From: Thiohalocapsa sp. ML1
Lineage (GTDB): Bacteria; Pseudomonadota; Gammaproteobacteria; Chromatiales; Chromatiaceae
Direction: 5' to 3'
Assembly (NCBI RefSeq): GCF_001469165.1
Contig: NZ_JABX01000012.1
Location: 62,001-126,000 of the forward strand
DNA length: 64,000 bases
A model generated the notes under the pieces. It ran no database searches. It was not told where the DNA came from and worked only from the letters and a program-made list of their open reading frames with translations. Below are positions 24,916 through 34,176 of the stretch, in pieces. The stretch's first letter is position 1, and every line of letters starts with the position of its first letter. Both the position numbers and the translations under genes were made by a program.

Positions 24916-27390
24916 TCATCGCCGATTCCGCCCCAGATGCGCCAGCACCATCTTGAGCTCGCCGTAGGAGCAGTCGTCGCCTAGGGCCTGCTTGGCAGCG
25001 CCGAGCTGTTCGGTGCCGGTCTCGGCGAGCACGGCCTCGATGCGGGCGCGCTTGTCGTCGTCGATGAGCGCCGCGATGGCGAGCTCGCCGGTGCCGATGT
25101 AGTGGGCAAGGTGGCCCTCGATGGTGCTGGGCTTGAGCCCGCGGCGCTCGGCGATGTCCTGAATGCGCAGTCCCTGCTGGTGCAGTCGATAGCTGGCGAG
25201 CTTGGTGTCGATGTCGTCGCCGGCTGCCTTGGGCGGGTTTGCCGGGCGCGGGATCGAGGCCGGGTCGATGCCGTGGCTCCGGCAGTGCTCGGCTACCAGC
25301 GCGAGGATCTCCTCCCCATAGCGCGTGACGGTCTGCTTGCCGATGCGCCCGACGCCGAGCAGCGCCTCCGGGCTGTCCGGCAGCAGGTCCGCGATCTGGC
25401 GCAGCACGGCTCTGGTCAGGATGCGGTAGCGGGTCTCGCCGTTGCGCTCCTCTGCATCTGCTTTCTCGGCGCGCCAGCGCCGCAGCGCCGCAAGCAGCTC
25501 CGGATGCGCGCTGTCGCCGCCGGCCTGCTTGGCGGCACTGCCGACGCCGGGCAGAGCGGGGGGCGGGCGTTCGGCGTCGAGCTGGGCCTTGGCGACGGCG
25601 CCAAGGTACGCGCTGCACGAGAAGCCGTCCCGGCAGCTCTCGACGGCGGCGCGCTTGACGGCGAGCAGCTTGCGCAGATCGTCCTCGGCCTGGCGCAGTA
25701 ACTTGGCCAGCGCCTTGTTGTCGGCGTCTACGCTGAAGGCGCCGAGCCACGGCATCAGCCCCGCCGTGAGCTTGTCGGCAAAGTAGGCGGAGGCCTTCTG
25801 CACGCGCTCCTGCACCGCGGCATCCTCTTCCGGCACCCCGTCTGCGCGGTACAGCGTGCGGAGCTGGCGGCGGAAGCTGTCGCTGACCTTCACGATCTCG
25901 TCCATGACCTGTCGGCTGAGCGCGTCCATGGCGTCCAGGCCGCGGGCGTCGATGACCCGCTCGTTCTCGCGCAGCAGCCCGAACAGCCGCCGTAGCCGGG
26001 CACCGAGGCCGTCGAAGTCCCAGCATTCCTGCAGCAGCCGCTGCTGGTAGGCGATGCGGGCGTGGTCGAGCTGCTCGCGACCGGGCGGGTGGCGGGCGGC
26101 CTCGCCGACGTAGTGCGTGACGACCTGGTCGGTCATCACCGCGCGGCGCGGGATCGGGCTCGAGAGCACCATGCCCTCGAAGGTCTTGCAGCGGCTCAAG
26201 GCGACATAGACCTGCCCGTGGGAGAAGGCCGCGCCGGCATCGATGATGGCGCGCTCGAAGGTCAGCCCCTGGCTCTTGTGGATGGTGATGGCCCAGGCGA
26301 GGCGCAGCGGATACTGGGTGAAGCTGCCGATGACCTCCTCGCTGATCGCCTTGGTGTCTTTATTGATGCTGTACTGGATGTTCTCCCAGGTGGCGGGCTC
26401 GACCTCGATGTCGGCGTCGTCGCCCGGGCAACGCACCACGATGCGATCGCGCGCGAGCGCCGTGACGGTGCCGATCTTGCCGTTGAACCAGCGCTTGTCG
26501 GCGGAGCCGTCGTTGCGCACGAACATGACCTGCGCGCCCTGCTTGAGGGTCAGCGTCTCGGCGGTGGGATAGCTGTGCGCGGGGTAGTCGCGCTCAATGC
26601 GCGCCGTGAACTGCTGCGGCTTGGTGCCGAGCGCGCGCAGGCGGGCGTCGTTGATCCGATCGGCGCTGCGGTTGTGCGTGGTCAGCGTGATCCAGCCGTC
26701 TGCATCATCCGGCCGGAAGCCGGGTAGGTGGCGGGAGTTGAGCTCCGTGAGCGCGGCCTCGTCCAGCCGGTTGTCGCGCACGCGGTTCAGCAGCTCGATG
26801 AAGTCCGCGTCGGACTGGCGGTAGATGTGCTCGAGCGCGATCTGCACCAACTCCATCGCCTGTAAGGCGCGGCTGCTGAAGAAGTAGCCGGAGTCGTAGA
26901 AGTCCCGCAAGATGGCCCAGTCGTCGTCGCGCACCACCGGCGGGAGCTGGTGCAGATCGCCGATCATCAGGAGCTGCACGCCGCCGAAGGGGAGGGTCGT
27001 GCGCCGCTCTCGGCGCAGCACGAAGTCCACGGCGTCGAGCAGATCGGCGCGGACCATGCTGATCTCGTCGATGACGAGCAGATCGAGGCTCCGGATGATG
27101 TCGCGCTTCTGCCGGTTCAGCCGGTGCGCCGCAGCCTGGTGCTCCGAGTCGCCGCCGGGCACGAAGGGGCCGAACGGGAGCTGAAAGAACGAGTGCAGCG
27201 TGACGCCGCCGGCGTTGATCGCCGCCACGCCGGTGGGCGCGGTGACTATCATGCGCTTGGGGCTGTCCGCCTTCAGCGCGTGCAGAAACGTGGTCTTGCC
27301 GGTGCCGGCCTTGCCGGTGAGGAAGATGCTGTGGCCGGTGGCGCGGACGAACTCGTGCGCCAGCTCCAACTGCGGATTGTGCGTGGCCAT
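24916..27390 (-). CDS. PIF1-like helicase with HRDC and C-terminal HTH domains
   Basis: An 824-residue SF1B helicase. Walker A is FLTGKAGTGKTTF (residues 23-35), motif II LLVIDEISMVRADL, and the 3' motif TIHKSQGLTFERAII plus YVALSRCKTFEGMVL are typical of PIF1/RecD-like enzymes. The C-terminal third carries an HRDC-like domain (TRAVLRQIADLLPDSPEALL, near residue 640) and an HTH_40-type domain (LHQQGLRIQDIAERRGLKP), the same kind as ends RecQ upstream in this window. ATG 27390 starts directly before conserved sequence; ATG 27414 is an alternative. It likely resolves structured DNA or replication-transcription conflicts. Confidence 0.88.
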   Translation of the reverse strand: MATHNPQLELAHEFVRATGHSIFLTGKAGTGKTTFLHALKADSPKRMIVTAPTGVAAINAGGVTLHSFFQLPFGPFVPGGDSEHQAAAHRLNRQKRDIIRSLDLLVIDEISMVRADLLDAVDFVLRRERRTTLPFGGVQLLMIGDLHQLPPVVRDDDWAILRDFYDSGYFFSSRALQAMELVQIALEHIYRQSDADFIELLNRVRDNRLDEAALTELNSRHLPGFRPDDADGWITLTTHNRSADRINDARLRALGTKPQQFTARIERDYPAHSYPTAETLTLKQGAQVMFVRNDGSADKRWFNGKIGTVTALARDRIVVRCPGDDADIEVEPATWENIQYSINKDTKAISEEVIGSFTQYPLRLAWAITIHKSQGLTFERAIIDAGAAFSHGQVYVALSRCKTFEGMVLSSPIPRRAVMTDQVVTHYVGEAARHPPGREQLDHARIAYQQRLLQECWDFDGLGARLRRLFGLLRENERVIDARGLDAMDALSRQVMDEIVKVSDSFRRQLRTLYRADGVPEEDAAVQERVQKASAYFADKLTAGLMPWLGAFSVDADNKALAKLLRQAEDDLRKLLAVKRAAVESCRDGFSCSAYLGAVAKAQLDAERPPPALPGVGSAAKQAGGDSAHPELLAALRRWRAEKADAEERNGETRYRILTRAVLRQIADLLPDSPEALLGVGRIGKQTVTRYGEEILALVAEHCRSHGIDPASIPRPANPPKAAGDDIDTKLASYRLHQQGLRIQDIAERRGLKPSTIEGHLAHYIGTGELAIAALIDDDKRARIEAVLAETGTEQLGAAKQALGDDCSYGELKMVLAHLGRNRR

Positions 27391-28088
27391 GTCGGTTGCT
27401 GGGTCAGCCTCCATGATGCTGCATGCGCTGCCGGGGATGATGCTAGGGGGAAGGGCCGAGGTCCAAGGGCCAGGCTCCGACGAACCGGTCAAAAACAACG
27501 GATATACCCTCATCTCCGACACCTATGTTCCGCCCGCCGTTCGTCGGAATCGGCATCGAAATCGAAATCGACATCGAAATTCTACCCCTAACCCTGGGCT
27601 ATCCCCCGATTCTAGAACCAAAAAGCAGCGGCTTAGTGCATCCTTCCGACCTGCAATCGGGACCGGAATCCCAGCCGTCTCGCCGACGCGCGGCTGACTG
27701 GGAGCGCCGGCTTTCCAGCCGGCTCGGCGCCGTCGCGGCTCGATGCCGCGTCGGCGTCGCCCGGACTGGCACAAGGGCACAAGCGCAGTCGCCCGCCCGG
27801 CGGCGCGGCATGGGCAGTAGCCCTGCTCCAGCGCAGTCGATCGCGCGCCGGGGGCATCGAGCCCCCGGCGCGGGAAGCCGGCTGAAAGCCGGCGATCCCA
27901 GTGCGTGACGGCTCGCTGTCCAGGCCGATTTGTGGGGACACCTCAGCCCCTAACCGCATTCGGCTCAAGCGGTGTCTCGCGATAGCCGGCGTTGGTTCCG
28001 CTGCGACGAGTGTACCGGTTATTTCTGAACTTTCAGCAGGAGCCACGGGAGCCTTCCTCAGCCCTCCGCCCTCGTCCCCCAACCCCCA
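27391..28088. other. Repeat-bearing intergenic region, no gene
   Basis: About 700 bp. It contains a fragment of the GGGCCGA repeat near 27452 and a hexamer-like stretch (GCATCGAAATCGAAATCGAC at about 27552). It also holds a BIME-like cluster: CTGGGAGCGCCGGC at 27698, an 11-bp perfect hairpin GCGCCGGGGGC/GCCCCCGGCGC at 27845-27871, and the inverted counterpart ending GGCGATCCCAG at 27901. Another GAGCCTTCCTCAGCCC fragment lies at about 28050. No supported coding region. Confidence 0.6.
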
Positions 28089-29663
28089 TCAACGCGCCAG
28101 CGCCAGCAGCGCATCCAGGTCCAGATTCGCCTCGATGTGGTCGGCCAGATCGTCGAGCGCCTGCTCGATGCGGGCGTCGAAGTCGAGCCGGGCGGCCTTG
28201 GCGCCCATCTCCTCCAGCCAATGCGCGCGGAAGGCGTCGCCTGAGAAGATGCCGTGCAGGTAGCCGCCCATGACGCGGCCGTGGTGGCTGACGGCGCCTT
28301 CCGGGCGCGCGCTGCCGTCGGCGCCCTGGAGCAAGAGCCAGGGCTGCGCCAGGCCGAGCCCGGTGGTGCGGCCCATATGCATCTCGTAGCCCGTGACCGG
28401 GCAGCCGCTCAGGCCATCGGTGGCGGCCAGATCGACGAGGCGTTTGTCGCCGCCGATCTCGGTCTCGATGTCGAGCAGCCCGAGCCCGTGCGTGTCGCCG
28501 GGCGCGCCCTCGATGCCTTGGGGATCGCGCACCACGCGCCCGAGCATCTGAAAGCCGGCGCAGAGCCCGACCACGCGCCCACCGCGGCGCACGTGGGCGA
28601 GGATGTCGATGTCCCAGCCCTCTTTGCGCAGGACATCTAGATCCGCCCGCGTGGCCTTGGAGCCGGGCAGGATCACGACATCGGTGTCCGCCGGCAGCGC
28701 TTGGCCCGGCATGAGCCAGCGGAGATTCACCGCGGGTTCGGCGGCGAGCGGGTCCATGTCGTCGAAGTTCGCGACCCGCGACAGCCGGGGCACGGCGACG
28801 TTGAGCGTGCCGCCGCCCCAGCTCTGCTCGGCCGGGCGCTCCAGCGCTAGCGAGTCCTCCGCCGGCAGCCGCGACGCCCCCTCGAACCAGCGCACGACGC
28901 CGAGGAAGGGCCAGCCGGTGTGGGCGGTGATGGTCTCGCAGGCGGGCTCGAACAGCGAGAAGTCGCCGCGGAACTTGTTCACCATGTAGCCGACGACGCG
29001 CTCCCGATCCGCCGGGTCCAGCAGCAGCCAGGTGCCGACCAGATGTGACATGGTGCCGCCCTTGTCGAGGTCGCCGACGATGACCACCGGCACGCCCGCG
29101 CGCTCGGCGAAGAACATGTTGGTGATGTCGCTCGCGCGCAGATAGATCTCGGCGCCGCTGCCGGCGCCCTCCACCAGCACCAGGTCGGCCTCGGCACACA
29201 GGCGCTCGAAGCTGTCGAGGATGGCCGGCATCATGCCCTGGCGCATCTCGTGGTAAACCCGCGCTGGGCAGTTGCCGAGCGCGCGCCCGCGCAGCACCAC
29301 CTGGGAGCCCACGTTGGTCTGGGGCTTGAGCAGCACGGGGTTCATGTGGATGGACGGCGGCACGCCGCAGGCCTTGGCCTGCAGGGCCTGCGCGCGGCCG
29401 ATCTCGCCGCGCGGCTGCTCGCCGTCGGCGCCGGGCGGGGCGTCGCTGTCCGCGGTGACGGCGGCGTTGTTGCTCATGTTCTGCGCCTTGAATGGCCGCA
29501 CGACGAGCCCGCGGCGGGCGTAGGCGCGGCAGAGCCCGGCGACGAGCAGGCTCTTGCCGACGTCGGAGGCCGTGCCCTGGATCATCAGCGTGCGTGCGCG
29601 GCGCGGGCCGTGGTCTGCCAGGGGCGGCAGCACGAGGTCGATGCTGGGGGCGGTTGCGGTCAT
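28089..29663 (-). CDS. cobQ: Cobyric acid synthase CobQ
   Basis: 524 residues, the normal size. It amidates adenosyl-cobyrinic acid a,c-diamide at four side chains, using glutamine and ATP. The N-terminal dethiobiotin-synthetase-like ATPase domain has LMIQGTASDVGKSLLVAG and PFKAQNMSNNAAV. The C-terminal class I amidotransferase-like domain has GLCAGFQMLGR with the nucleophilic cysteine and SHHGRVMGGYLHGIF with the histidine. ATG 29663 begins a short Ala/Pro lead before the P-loop. A heptanucleotide array lies 51 bp upstream of this start. No other cobalamin genes are adjacent, and I saw no B12 riboswitch. Confidence 0.95.
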   Translation of the reverse strand: MTATAPSIDLVLPPLADHGPRRARTLMIQGTASDVGKSLLVAGLCRAYARRGLVVRPFKAQNMSNNAAVTADSDAPPGADGEQPRGEIGRAQALQAKACGVPPSIHMNPVLLKPQTNVGSQVVLRGRALGNCPARVYHEMRQGMMPAILDSFERLCAEADLVLVEGAGSGAEIYLRASDITNMFFAERAGVPVVIVGDLDKGGTMSHLVGTWLLLDPADRERVVGYMVNKFRGDFSLFEPACETITAHTGWPFLGVVRWFEGASRLPAEDSLALERPAEQSWGGGTLNVAVPRLSRVANFDDMDPLAAEPAVNLRWLMPGQALPADTDVVILPGSKATRADLDVLRKEGWDIDILAHVRRGGRVVGLCAGFQMLGRVVRDPQGIEGAPGDTHGLGLLDIETEIGGDKRLVDLAATDGLSGCPVTGYEMHMGRTTGLGLAQPWLLLQGADGSARPEGAVSHHGRVMGGYLHGIFSGDAFRAHWLEEMGAKAARLDFDARIEQALDDLADHIEANLDLDALLALAR

Positions 29664-29713
29664 TTTGCGGGGCCGGGCTGTTCGTTGGGGGAGTGGGTTG
29701 GGTAAGCTGCGGG

Positions 29714-29944
29714 GCGAAGTGCGAAGTGCGAAGTGCGAAGTGCGAAGTGCGAAGTGCGAAGTGCGAAGTGCGGAGTGCGAAGTGCGGAGTGCGGAGTGCG
29801 AAGTACGAAGTGCGGAGTGCGAAGTGCGGAGTGCGGAGTGCGAAGTGCGGAGTGCGGAGTGCGAAGTACGAAGTGCGGAGTGCGAAGTGCGGAGTGCGGA
29901 GTGCGGAGTGCGGAGTGCGAAGTGCGAAGTGCGAAGTACGCAGT
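29714..29944. repeat. Heptanucleotide tandem array, 33 units
   Basis: Thirty-three 7-bp units in unbroken phase, 231 bp in all. Variants are GCGAAGT (most), GCGGAGT, ACGAAGT and a final ACGCAGT; variation is almost entirely A/G transitions at positions 1 and 4. Units 10-17 (29784-29839) and 19-26 (29847-29902) are identical in order, showing a 63-bp segmental duplication inside the array. It fills the divergent region between cobQ and dnaQ, 50 bp from the former start and 85 bp from the latter. Since 7 is not a multiple of 3, frames through it encode a seven-residue repeat, but these are not genes. Confidence 0.97.
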
Positions 29945-30029
29945 TTGCGCAGCAAATCGTTTCGTCGGCGGCTAGGCCCACGCCGACGACAGGGCTAGAC
30001 ATTGGGGTCGCAGGGGAACAAGAACCGTC

Positions 30030-30779
30030 ATGCGTCAAATCGTGCTGGACACCGAGACCACGGGCCTGGAGCCGTCCGAGGGCCATCGCATTATCGAAAT
30101 CGGCTGTGTGGAGGTGGTGGAGCGGGGGCTCACCGGCAACGACTTCCACCGCTACATCCAACCGGACCGTGCGATCGACGCCGGCGCCGAGGCCGTGCAC
30201 GGCATCACCAACGCTTTTCTCGCGGACAAGCCGCGCTTTGCGGACATCGCGGACGAGCTCCTGGACTACTGCCGCGGCGCGGAGCTGGTGATCCACAACG
30301 CCCCCTTCGATGTCGGCTTTCTGAACCACGAGCTCAAAGGCTGGCGCGATGACGCGCCCGCCATCGAGCACATCTGCACCGTGGCGGACAGCCTTGTGCT
30401 CGCCCGGCGCATGCACCCGGGGCAGCGCAACAGCCTGGATGCGTTGTGCAAGCGCTACGGCATCGACAACACTCAGCGCGAGCTGCACGGCGCGTTGCTG
30501 GACGCCCAGATTCTCGCCGAGGTGTATCTCGCCATGACCGGCGGGCAGGTCAGCCTGCACCTCGCCGGCGAGGAGCAGGTCGAGACCGGGCTCACGCGCG
30601 AGGCGGTGCGTCCGCTCAACATCGCGCGCGGCGCGCTGCGCGTCGTGCGGGCGAGTGCGGCCGAGGTCGCCGCCCATGAAGCCCGGCTTGCGGCCATCCA
30701 CAAGGCCAGCGGCGGCTGTGTTTGGCTCGCGGAGGAGGCCGGCGCAGACGGCACAGCCCCGGCAGCCGGGGTCGCCTGA
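30030..30779 (+). CDS. dnaQ: DNA polymerase III epsilon subunit (3'-5' exonuclease)
   Basis: 249 residues. The proofreading DEDDh exonuclease motifs are intact: ExoI VLDTETTGLEP (D6/E8), ExoII VIHNAPFDVGFLNHE, and ExoIII HGALLDAQILAEVYLAM with the catalytic His and Asp. After residue 190 comes a linker and the C-terminal segment that contacts the polymerase alpha subunit. ATG 30030 is directly before conserved sequence. Its promoter must lie in or beside the heptamer array, so array length might affect expression. It is convergent with nhaD downstream (15 bp between stops). Confidence 0.95.
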   Translation: MRQIVLDTETTGLEPSEGHRIIEIGCVEVVERGLTGNDFHRYIQPDRAIDAGAEAVHGITNAFLADKPRFADIADELLDYCRGAELVIHNAPFDVGFLNHELKGWRDDAPAIEHICTVADSLVLARRMHPGQRNSLDALCKRYGIDNTQRELHGALLDAQILAEVYLAMTGGQVSLHLAGEEQVETGLTREAVRPLNIARGALRVVRASAAEVAAHEARLAAIHKASGGCVWLAEEAGADGTAPAAGVA

Positions 30780-30794
30780 CGCCGCTCCCAAGGA

Positions 30795-32216
30795 TCAGCC
30801 CGCAACCGGCTTCGAGAAGGTCCAGAAGTTCACGATGAAGTGGGTGAGGACGCTCGCGATGTAGCCGAGCGCGATGTACTTGGACCACTTCATGTGCTCG
30901 AAGAAGGTGTAGATCCCCTTCGCTTGGCCCATCAGCGCCACACCGGCCGCCGAGCCGATGGACAGCAAGCTGCCACCAACACCGGCCGTCAGTGTGACGA
31001 GCAGCCACTGGCCCTGGGACATGTCCGGGTTCATCGTCAGCACCGCGAACATCACCGGAATGTTGTCGATGACCGCCGACAGCAGCCCCACCAGCGTGTT
31101 GGCGAAGGTCGGTCCCACGTCCCCGTACGCGAACTGCGACACCAGCTCCAGGTAGCCGATGAAGCCCAGGCCGCCGACGCACAGGATGACGCCGTAGAAG
31201 AAGAGCAGGGTGTCCCACTCCGCCCGCGCCACCTTATTGAAGATGTCGAAGGGCATGCTGTCCTCCAGCGTGCCGACCTTGACCGTCTGCTCCTCGTGGG
31301 TCTTGAATAGGTAGTAGGCGAAGAACTTCAGATACGCGAGCCCGGTCATCATGCCCAGCACGGGCGGCAGGTGGAAGAAGCTGTGGGCGCTGACGGCGGT
31401 GGTGATCGTCAACAGGAACAGCAGCACGATGCGCCGGGCGCCGCGCTTCATCTTCACCACATCGTCGCTCGGCGGCGGTGTGCCGTCCGGGACTGCCTTG
31501 TGCATGAAGTAGGCGGGGACGAGATAGTTCACCAGCGCCGGGATGAAGAGCAGGAAGAAGGCCTGGAACTCCAGGATGCCCTTTTGCCACACCATCAGCG
31601 TGGTGATGTCGCCGAAGGGGCTGAAGGCGCCGCCGGCGTTGGCCGCGACGACGATGTTGATGCAGCCGAGCGCGACGAACCGGGGGCTGTCCGCACCCAC
31701 GGCCATCACCACCGCACACATCAAGAGCGCCGTGGTGAGGTTGTCCGCCACCGGCGAGATGAAGAAGGCGATGAAGCCCGTCATCCAGAACAGCGTGCGA
31801 TAGCTCCAGCCGCTGGCCACGAGCCAGGCCCGCAGCCGCTCGAAGACCAGGCGCTCCTCCATCGCGTTGATGTAGGTCATGGCCGCGAGCAGGAACAGGA
31901 ACAGCTCGGCGAACTCCATGATGTTGTGCCGCACCGCCTCTTCGGCGGCGTGGGGGTCGCCGTGGTGGCTCGTGTAGTAGTACGCGATCAGGAGCCAGAT
32001 GACGCCCGCCGCGAGCACCACCGGCTTGGATTTGCGCAGGTGCGTGAACTCCTCCGCCATCACCAGCGCGTAGGCGATGACGAAGATCAGGAGTGCCGAG
32101 TAACCGACCCATTCGGTGGTCAGGTCGAGACGATTGCCGCCGTCGCTGGCGAGCGCCAGCGCGGGGACCAACAACAGCAGCACGGCCAGTACCGCTTTGA
32201 CCGCCGAGTGATGCAT
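30795..32216 (-). CDS. nhaD: NhaD-type Na+/H+ antiporter
   Basis: 473 residues with a signal-like first helix (AVLAVLLLLVPALALA) and about twelve further membrane segments. Conserved polar positions in helices include FISPVADNLTTALLM, ANAGGAFSPFGDITTLMVW and LSAVIDNIPVMFAVL, the ion-transport motifs of the NhaD/ArsB-like superfamily. It expels sodium (or lithium) in exchange for protons, acting in the inner membrane, and is common in marine, haloalkaliphilic and salt-tolerant bacteria. ATG 32216 follows AAGGAGC. Monocistronic as far as visible. Confidence 0.93.
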   Translation of the reverse strand: MHHSAVKAVLAVLLLLVPALALASDGGNRLDLTTEWVGYSALLIFVIAYALVMAEEFTHLRKSKPVVLAAGVIWLLIAYYYTSHHGDPHAAEEAVRHNIMEFAELFLFLLAAMTYINAMEERLVFERLRAWLVASGWSYRTLFWMTGFIAFFISPVADNLTTALLMCAVVMAVGADSPRFVALGCINIVVAANAGGAFSPFGDITTLMVWQKGILEFQAFFLLFIPALVNYLVPAYFMHKAVPDGTPPPSDDVVKMKRGARRIVLLFLLTITTAVSAHSFFHLPPVLGMMTGLAYLKFFAYYLFKTHEEQTVKVGTLEDSMPFDIFNKVARAEWDTLLFFYGVILCVGGLGFIGYLELVSQFAYGDVGPTFANTLVGLLSAVIDNIPVMFAVLTMNPDMSQGQWLLVTLTAGVGGSLLSIGSAAGVALMGQAKGIYTFFEHMKWSKYIALGYIASVLTHFIVNFWTFSKPVAG

Positions 32217-32550
32217 GCAAGCTCCTTGGAGGGGATCAGTTCCACCCCGGGGGTTGGCTCATGACGCCGCTGGACCGGTGTCGGCCGGGGCGCGGCGCAA
32301 TCGCAAAGGGCGCCATTCTAGTGGCTTTCGCTCGCTTAGCCGAGCGGGGCTTGGGGAAGCGCCGGTGTGCCGGCCGGGGCGAGCCCCGAGACAGCCCCCT
32401 GTGTTGCTGAGCGGAGGCGGGCGTTGCATACCCGTCCCGGAGTTGTGCTAGCGGGACGCCAAGCCGGCTGGAAGGGGCCGGGCGCGTCTCGGCCTCGGCG
32501 GCACGCGAACAGCAGACGCGCCGCTCAAGGATACGGGGTTGGCTGGCGCG
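32217..32550. other. Intergenic, no supported gene
   Basis: About 330 bp between the nhaD start and the fnr stop, both genes reading leftward. It must contain the nhaD promoter and the end of the fnr transcript. No T-run terminator or coding frame with support was seen. Confidence 0.4.
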
Positions 32551-33309
32551 TCAGTTGGAGTGCTGGCGGCTGTCCATTGCCTGTGCGACGCCGGCGAGGG
32601 ATTCCATCGTGTGCAGATCCAGGATTTCCACGTGCTTGCGGTCCACCTTGACGAGCCCCTCGTCCTGGAAGCGGGTGAACAGGCGGCTCACCGTTTCCAC
32701 CGCGAGGCCCAGGTAGTTGCCGATCTCGTGGCGCGACATGCTGAGGTAGAAGTCCGTCGGCGAGAGCCCGCGCTTGCTGAGCCGCTTGGACATGCTGGCC
32801 AGGAAGGCCGCGAGGCGCTCCTCGGCGTTCTTCTTGCCGAGCAGCAGCAGCATCTCGGCGTCGTGGCTGATCTCCTTGCTCAACAGCCGGAACATCTGGT
32901 GCTGCAGGCTCGGAATGCTGGACGAGAGCTCTTCGAAGCGCTGGAAGGGGATCTCGCAGATGGCGGAGGTCTCCAGCACTTTGGCAGAACAGGCGTGCAT
33001 GTCCTGATCGATGGCGTCGAGCCCGATGATCTCCCCCGGCAGGTGGAAGCCGAGCACCTGCTCGCCGCCTTCCTCGCTGGGTGTGTACGTCTTCACCGAG
33101 CCCGTTTTGACGACGTACAGGGAGCGGAAACGCTCGCCGCTACGGAACAGGTGGTCGCCCCGGTGCAGCGGTCGGGAGCGCTTGACGATGCTGTCGAGCC
33201 GGTCCACGTCCTCCGGCGACATGCCCATGGGAAGGCACAGCTGCGACAGCGTGCAGTTCTTGCAGGCGACGCGGATGGTCTCGAAGGAGATAACTTTACG
33301 TTGAGTCAA
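32551..33309 (-). CDS. fnr: Oxygen-responsive FNR-family transcription regulator
   Basis: 252 residues. The 4Fe-4S ligands match E. coli FNR: C16, C19 and C25 in ACKNCTLSQLCLP, and C118 in SAICEIPF. A cyclic-nucleotide-like sensor fold follows (GFHLPGEIIGLDAI), then the dimer helix (EMLLLLGKKNAEERLAAFL). The DNA-reading helix is ETVSRLFTRFQ, whose E-x-x-S-R is the FNR specificity signature. It switches genes when oxygen falls. The likely start is a TTG; no ATG is available upstream in frame before a stop. An FNR box lies 45 bp upstream, so it probably regulates itself. Confidence 0.95.
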   Translation of the reverse strand: MTQRKVISFETIRVACKNCTLSQLCLPMGMSPEDVDRLDSIVKRSRPLHRGDHLFRSGERFRSLYVVKTGSVKTYTPSEEGGEQVLGFHLPGEIIGLDAIDQDMHACSAKVLETSAICEIPFQRFEELSSSIPSLQHQMFRLLSKEISHDAEMLLLLGKKNAEERLAAFLASMSKRLSKRGLSPTDFYLSMSRHEIGNYLGLAVETVSRLFTRFQDEGLVKVDRKHVEILDLHTMESLAGVAQAMDSRQHSN

Positions 33310-33353
33310 GGCAATGTACTCGGCTGATTGACGCCTCTATTCTGCAACCCCGA

Positions 33354-33367
33354 TTGATATGCATCAA
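33354..33367 (-). promoter_or_regulatory. Perfect FNR box upstream of fnr
   Basis: TTGATATGCATCAA matches the consensus TTGAT-N4-ATCAA without mismatch and is palindromic. It is centred about 51 bp upstream of the fnr start codon. Autoregulation is the natural reading. Confidence 0.85.
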
Positions 33368-33628
33368 GGCGCAATTTGTTCTTTTCACGCGCCCTTGTTG
33401 GTGAAATTGCCGATGCGGCTAGGGCCATGCGGTCATGCCGCCGATGTTCGGCAGGGTTACGGGGATCTGCGGTGGCTGTCGTCGGGGCCGTCAGCGAGCG
33501 GGCCGAGGTGCCCTATGTACCGGTGCTGTCGGTGCTTTCCCGGTGCGGCCCGGGTCTCGCTCCACCCCAATGCAAAACGTCCGAGCATGGCGCCGCAGGC
33601 GACCGCCGGTGCTCGCGGGCCGGGGCGA

Positions 33629-33660
33629 CAAAAAAAGCCGCGCCCGAGGACGCGGCTTCT
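33629..33660 (-). terminator. Rho-independent terminator of the sulfur globule gene
   Basis: On the minus strand AGCCGCG and CGCGGCT pair around TCCTCGGG and are followed by a run of six or seven T. It lies about 100 bp beyond the sulfur globule stop codon. Confidence 0.85.
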
Positions 33661-33759
33661 GGCCGAGGGGACGACTGTCAGTCAGTCGCCGTGATCGCAG
33701 CCAGGCGAGGCGCCGGGGCGCCCACCTGGCGGCGGTGGTCAGCCTCGGCCGGCCGGGGG

Positions 33760-34176
33760 TTACTTCTGCTGCTCAGCGGCCGGCGCGGCAGGTGCTGCCG
33801 GTACGCCGTAGGGCGCGCCGTAAGGCATGACCGGACCGCCGTAGCCGTAGCCCGGATAGCCGTAGCCCGGATAGCCGTAGTAGCCACCGTACGGCTGGCC
33901 GTAGCCGTAGCCGTAGCCGCGGCCATAGCCGGAGCCGCGGCCGCGCCCGTAGCCGCGGCCGCCGCCGGACATGTTCATGTTGAAGTCGCCGTAGCCGTCG
34001 CCGAACATGTCGCCCAGCATGTCGCCGAAGCCGTCGCCCCAGCCGGACCCGTAGCCGGGGCCGCCGTAGCCGGGGCCACCGTAGCCGGGACCCCACCAGG
34101 CCTGCGCGGCGCTCATCGAGAAGGTCGCGGCGCCGGCGATGGCGGCGATGCCGAAGATCTTGGCAAGCTTTTGCAT
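33760..34176 (-). CDS. Sulfur globule envelope protein (Sgp family)
   Basis: A 138-residue precursor. A Sec signal peptide ([19 protein letters not shown] to SAAQA) is followed by a mature part almost entirely Gly, Tyr, Pro and Arg: GPGYGG repeats, then [20 protein letters not shown] and [15 protein letters not shown], then [15 protein letters not shown]. This is the composition and motif set of sulfur globule proteins, the keratin-like coat around periplasmic sulfur droplets in Chromatiaceae. ATG 34176 has GGAG ten bases upstream; the frame opens five codons earlier. It has its own promoter and terminator, suggesting strong single-gene expression. Which Sgp paralogue it is cannot be told. 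Confidence 0.88.
   Translation of the reverse strand: MQKLAKIFGIAAIAGAATFSMSAAQAWWGPGYGGPGYGGPGYGSGWGDGFGDMLGDMFGDGYGDFNMNMSGGGRGYGRGRGSGYGRGYGYGYGQPYGGYYGYPGYGYPGYGYGGPVMPYGAPYGVPAAPAAPAAEQQK

Noticed and set aside
29714-29944. CRISPR array
   Set aside because: Period is 7 bp with no spacers and no cas genes are nearby.
29717-29975. Plus-strand frames encoding a seven-residue KCEVRSA-type repeat protein
   Set aside because: All three frames read open through the 7-bp array; there is no RBS, and similarity to a real protein is not expected.
28089-30791. A 900-codon minus-strand frame covering cobQ and the heptamer array
   Set aside because: The part upstream of 29663 exists only because a 7-bp repeat reads open and because it is antisense to dnaQ. 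CobQ homology starts at ATG 29663.
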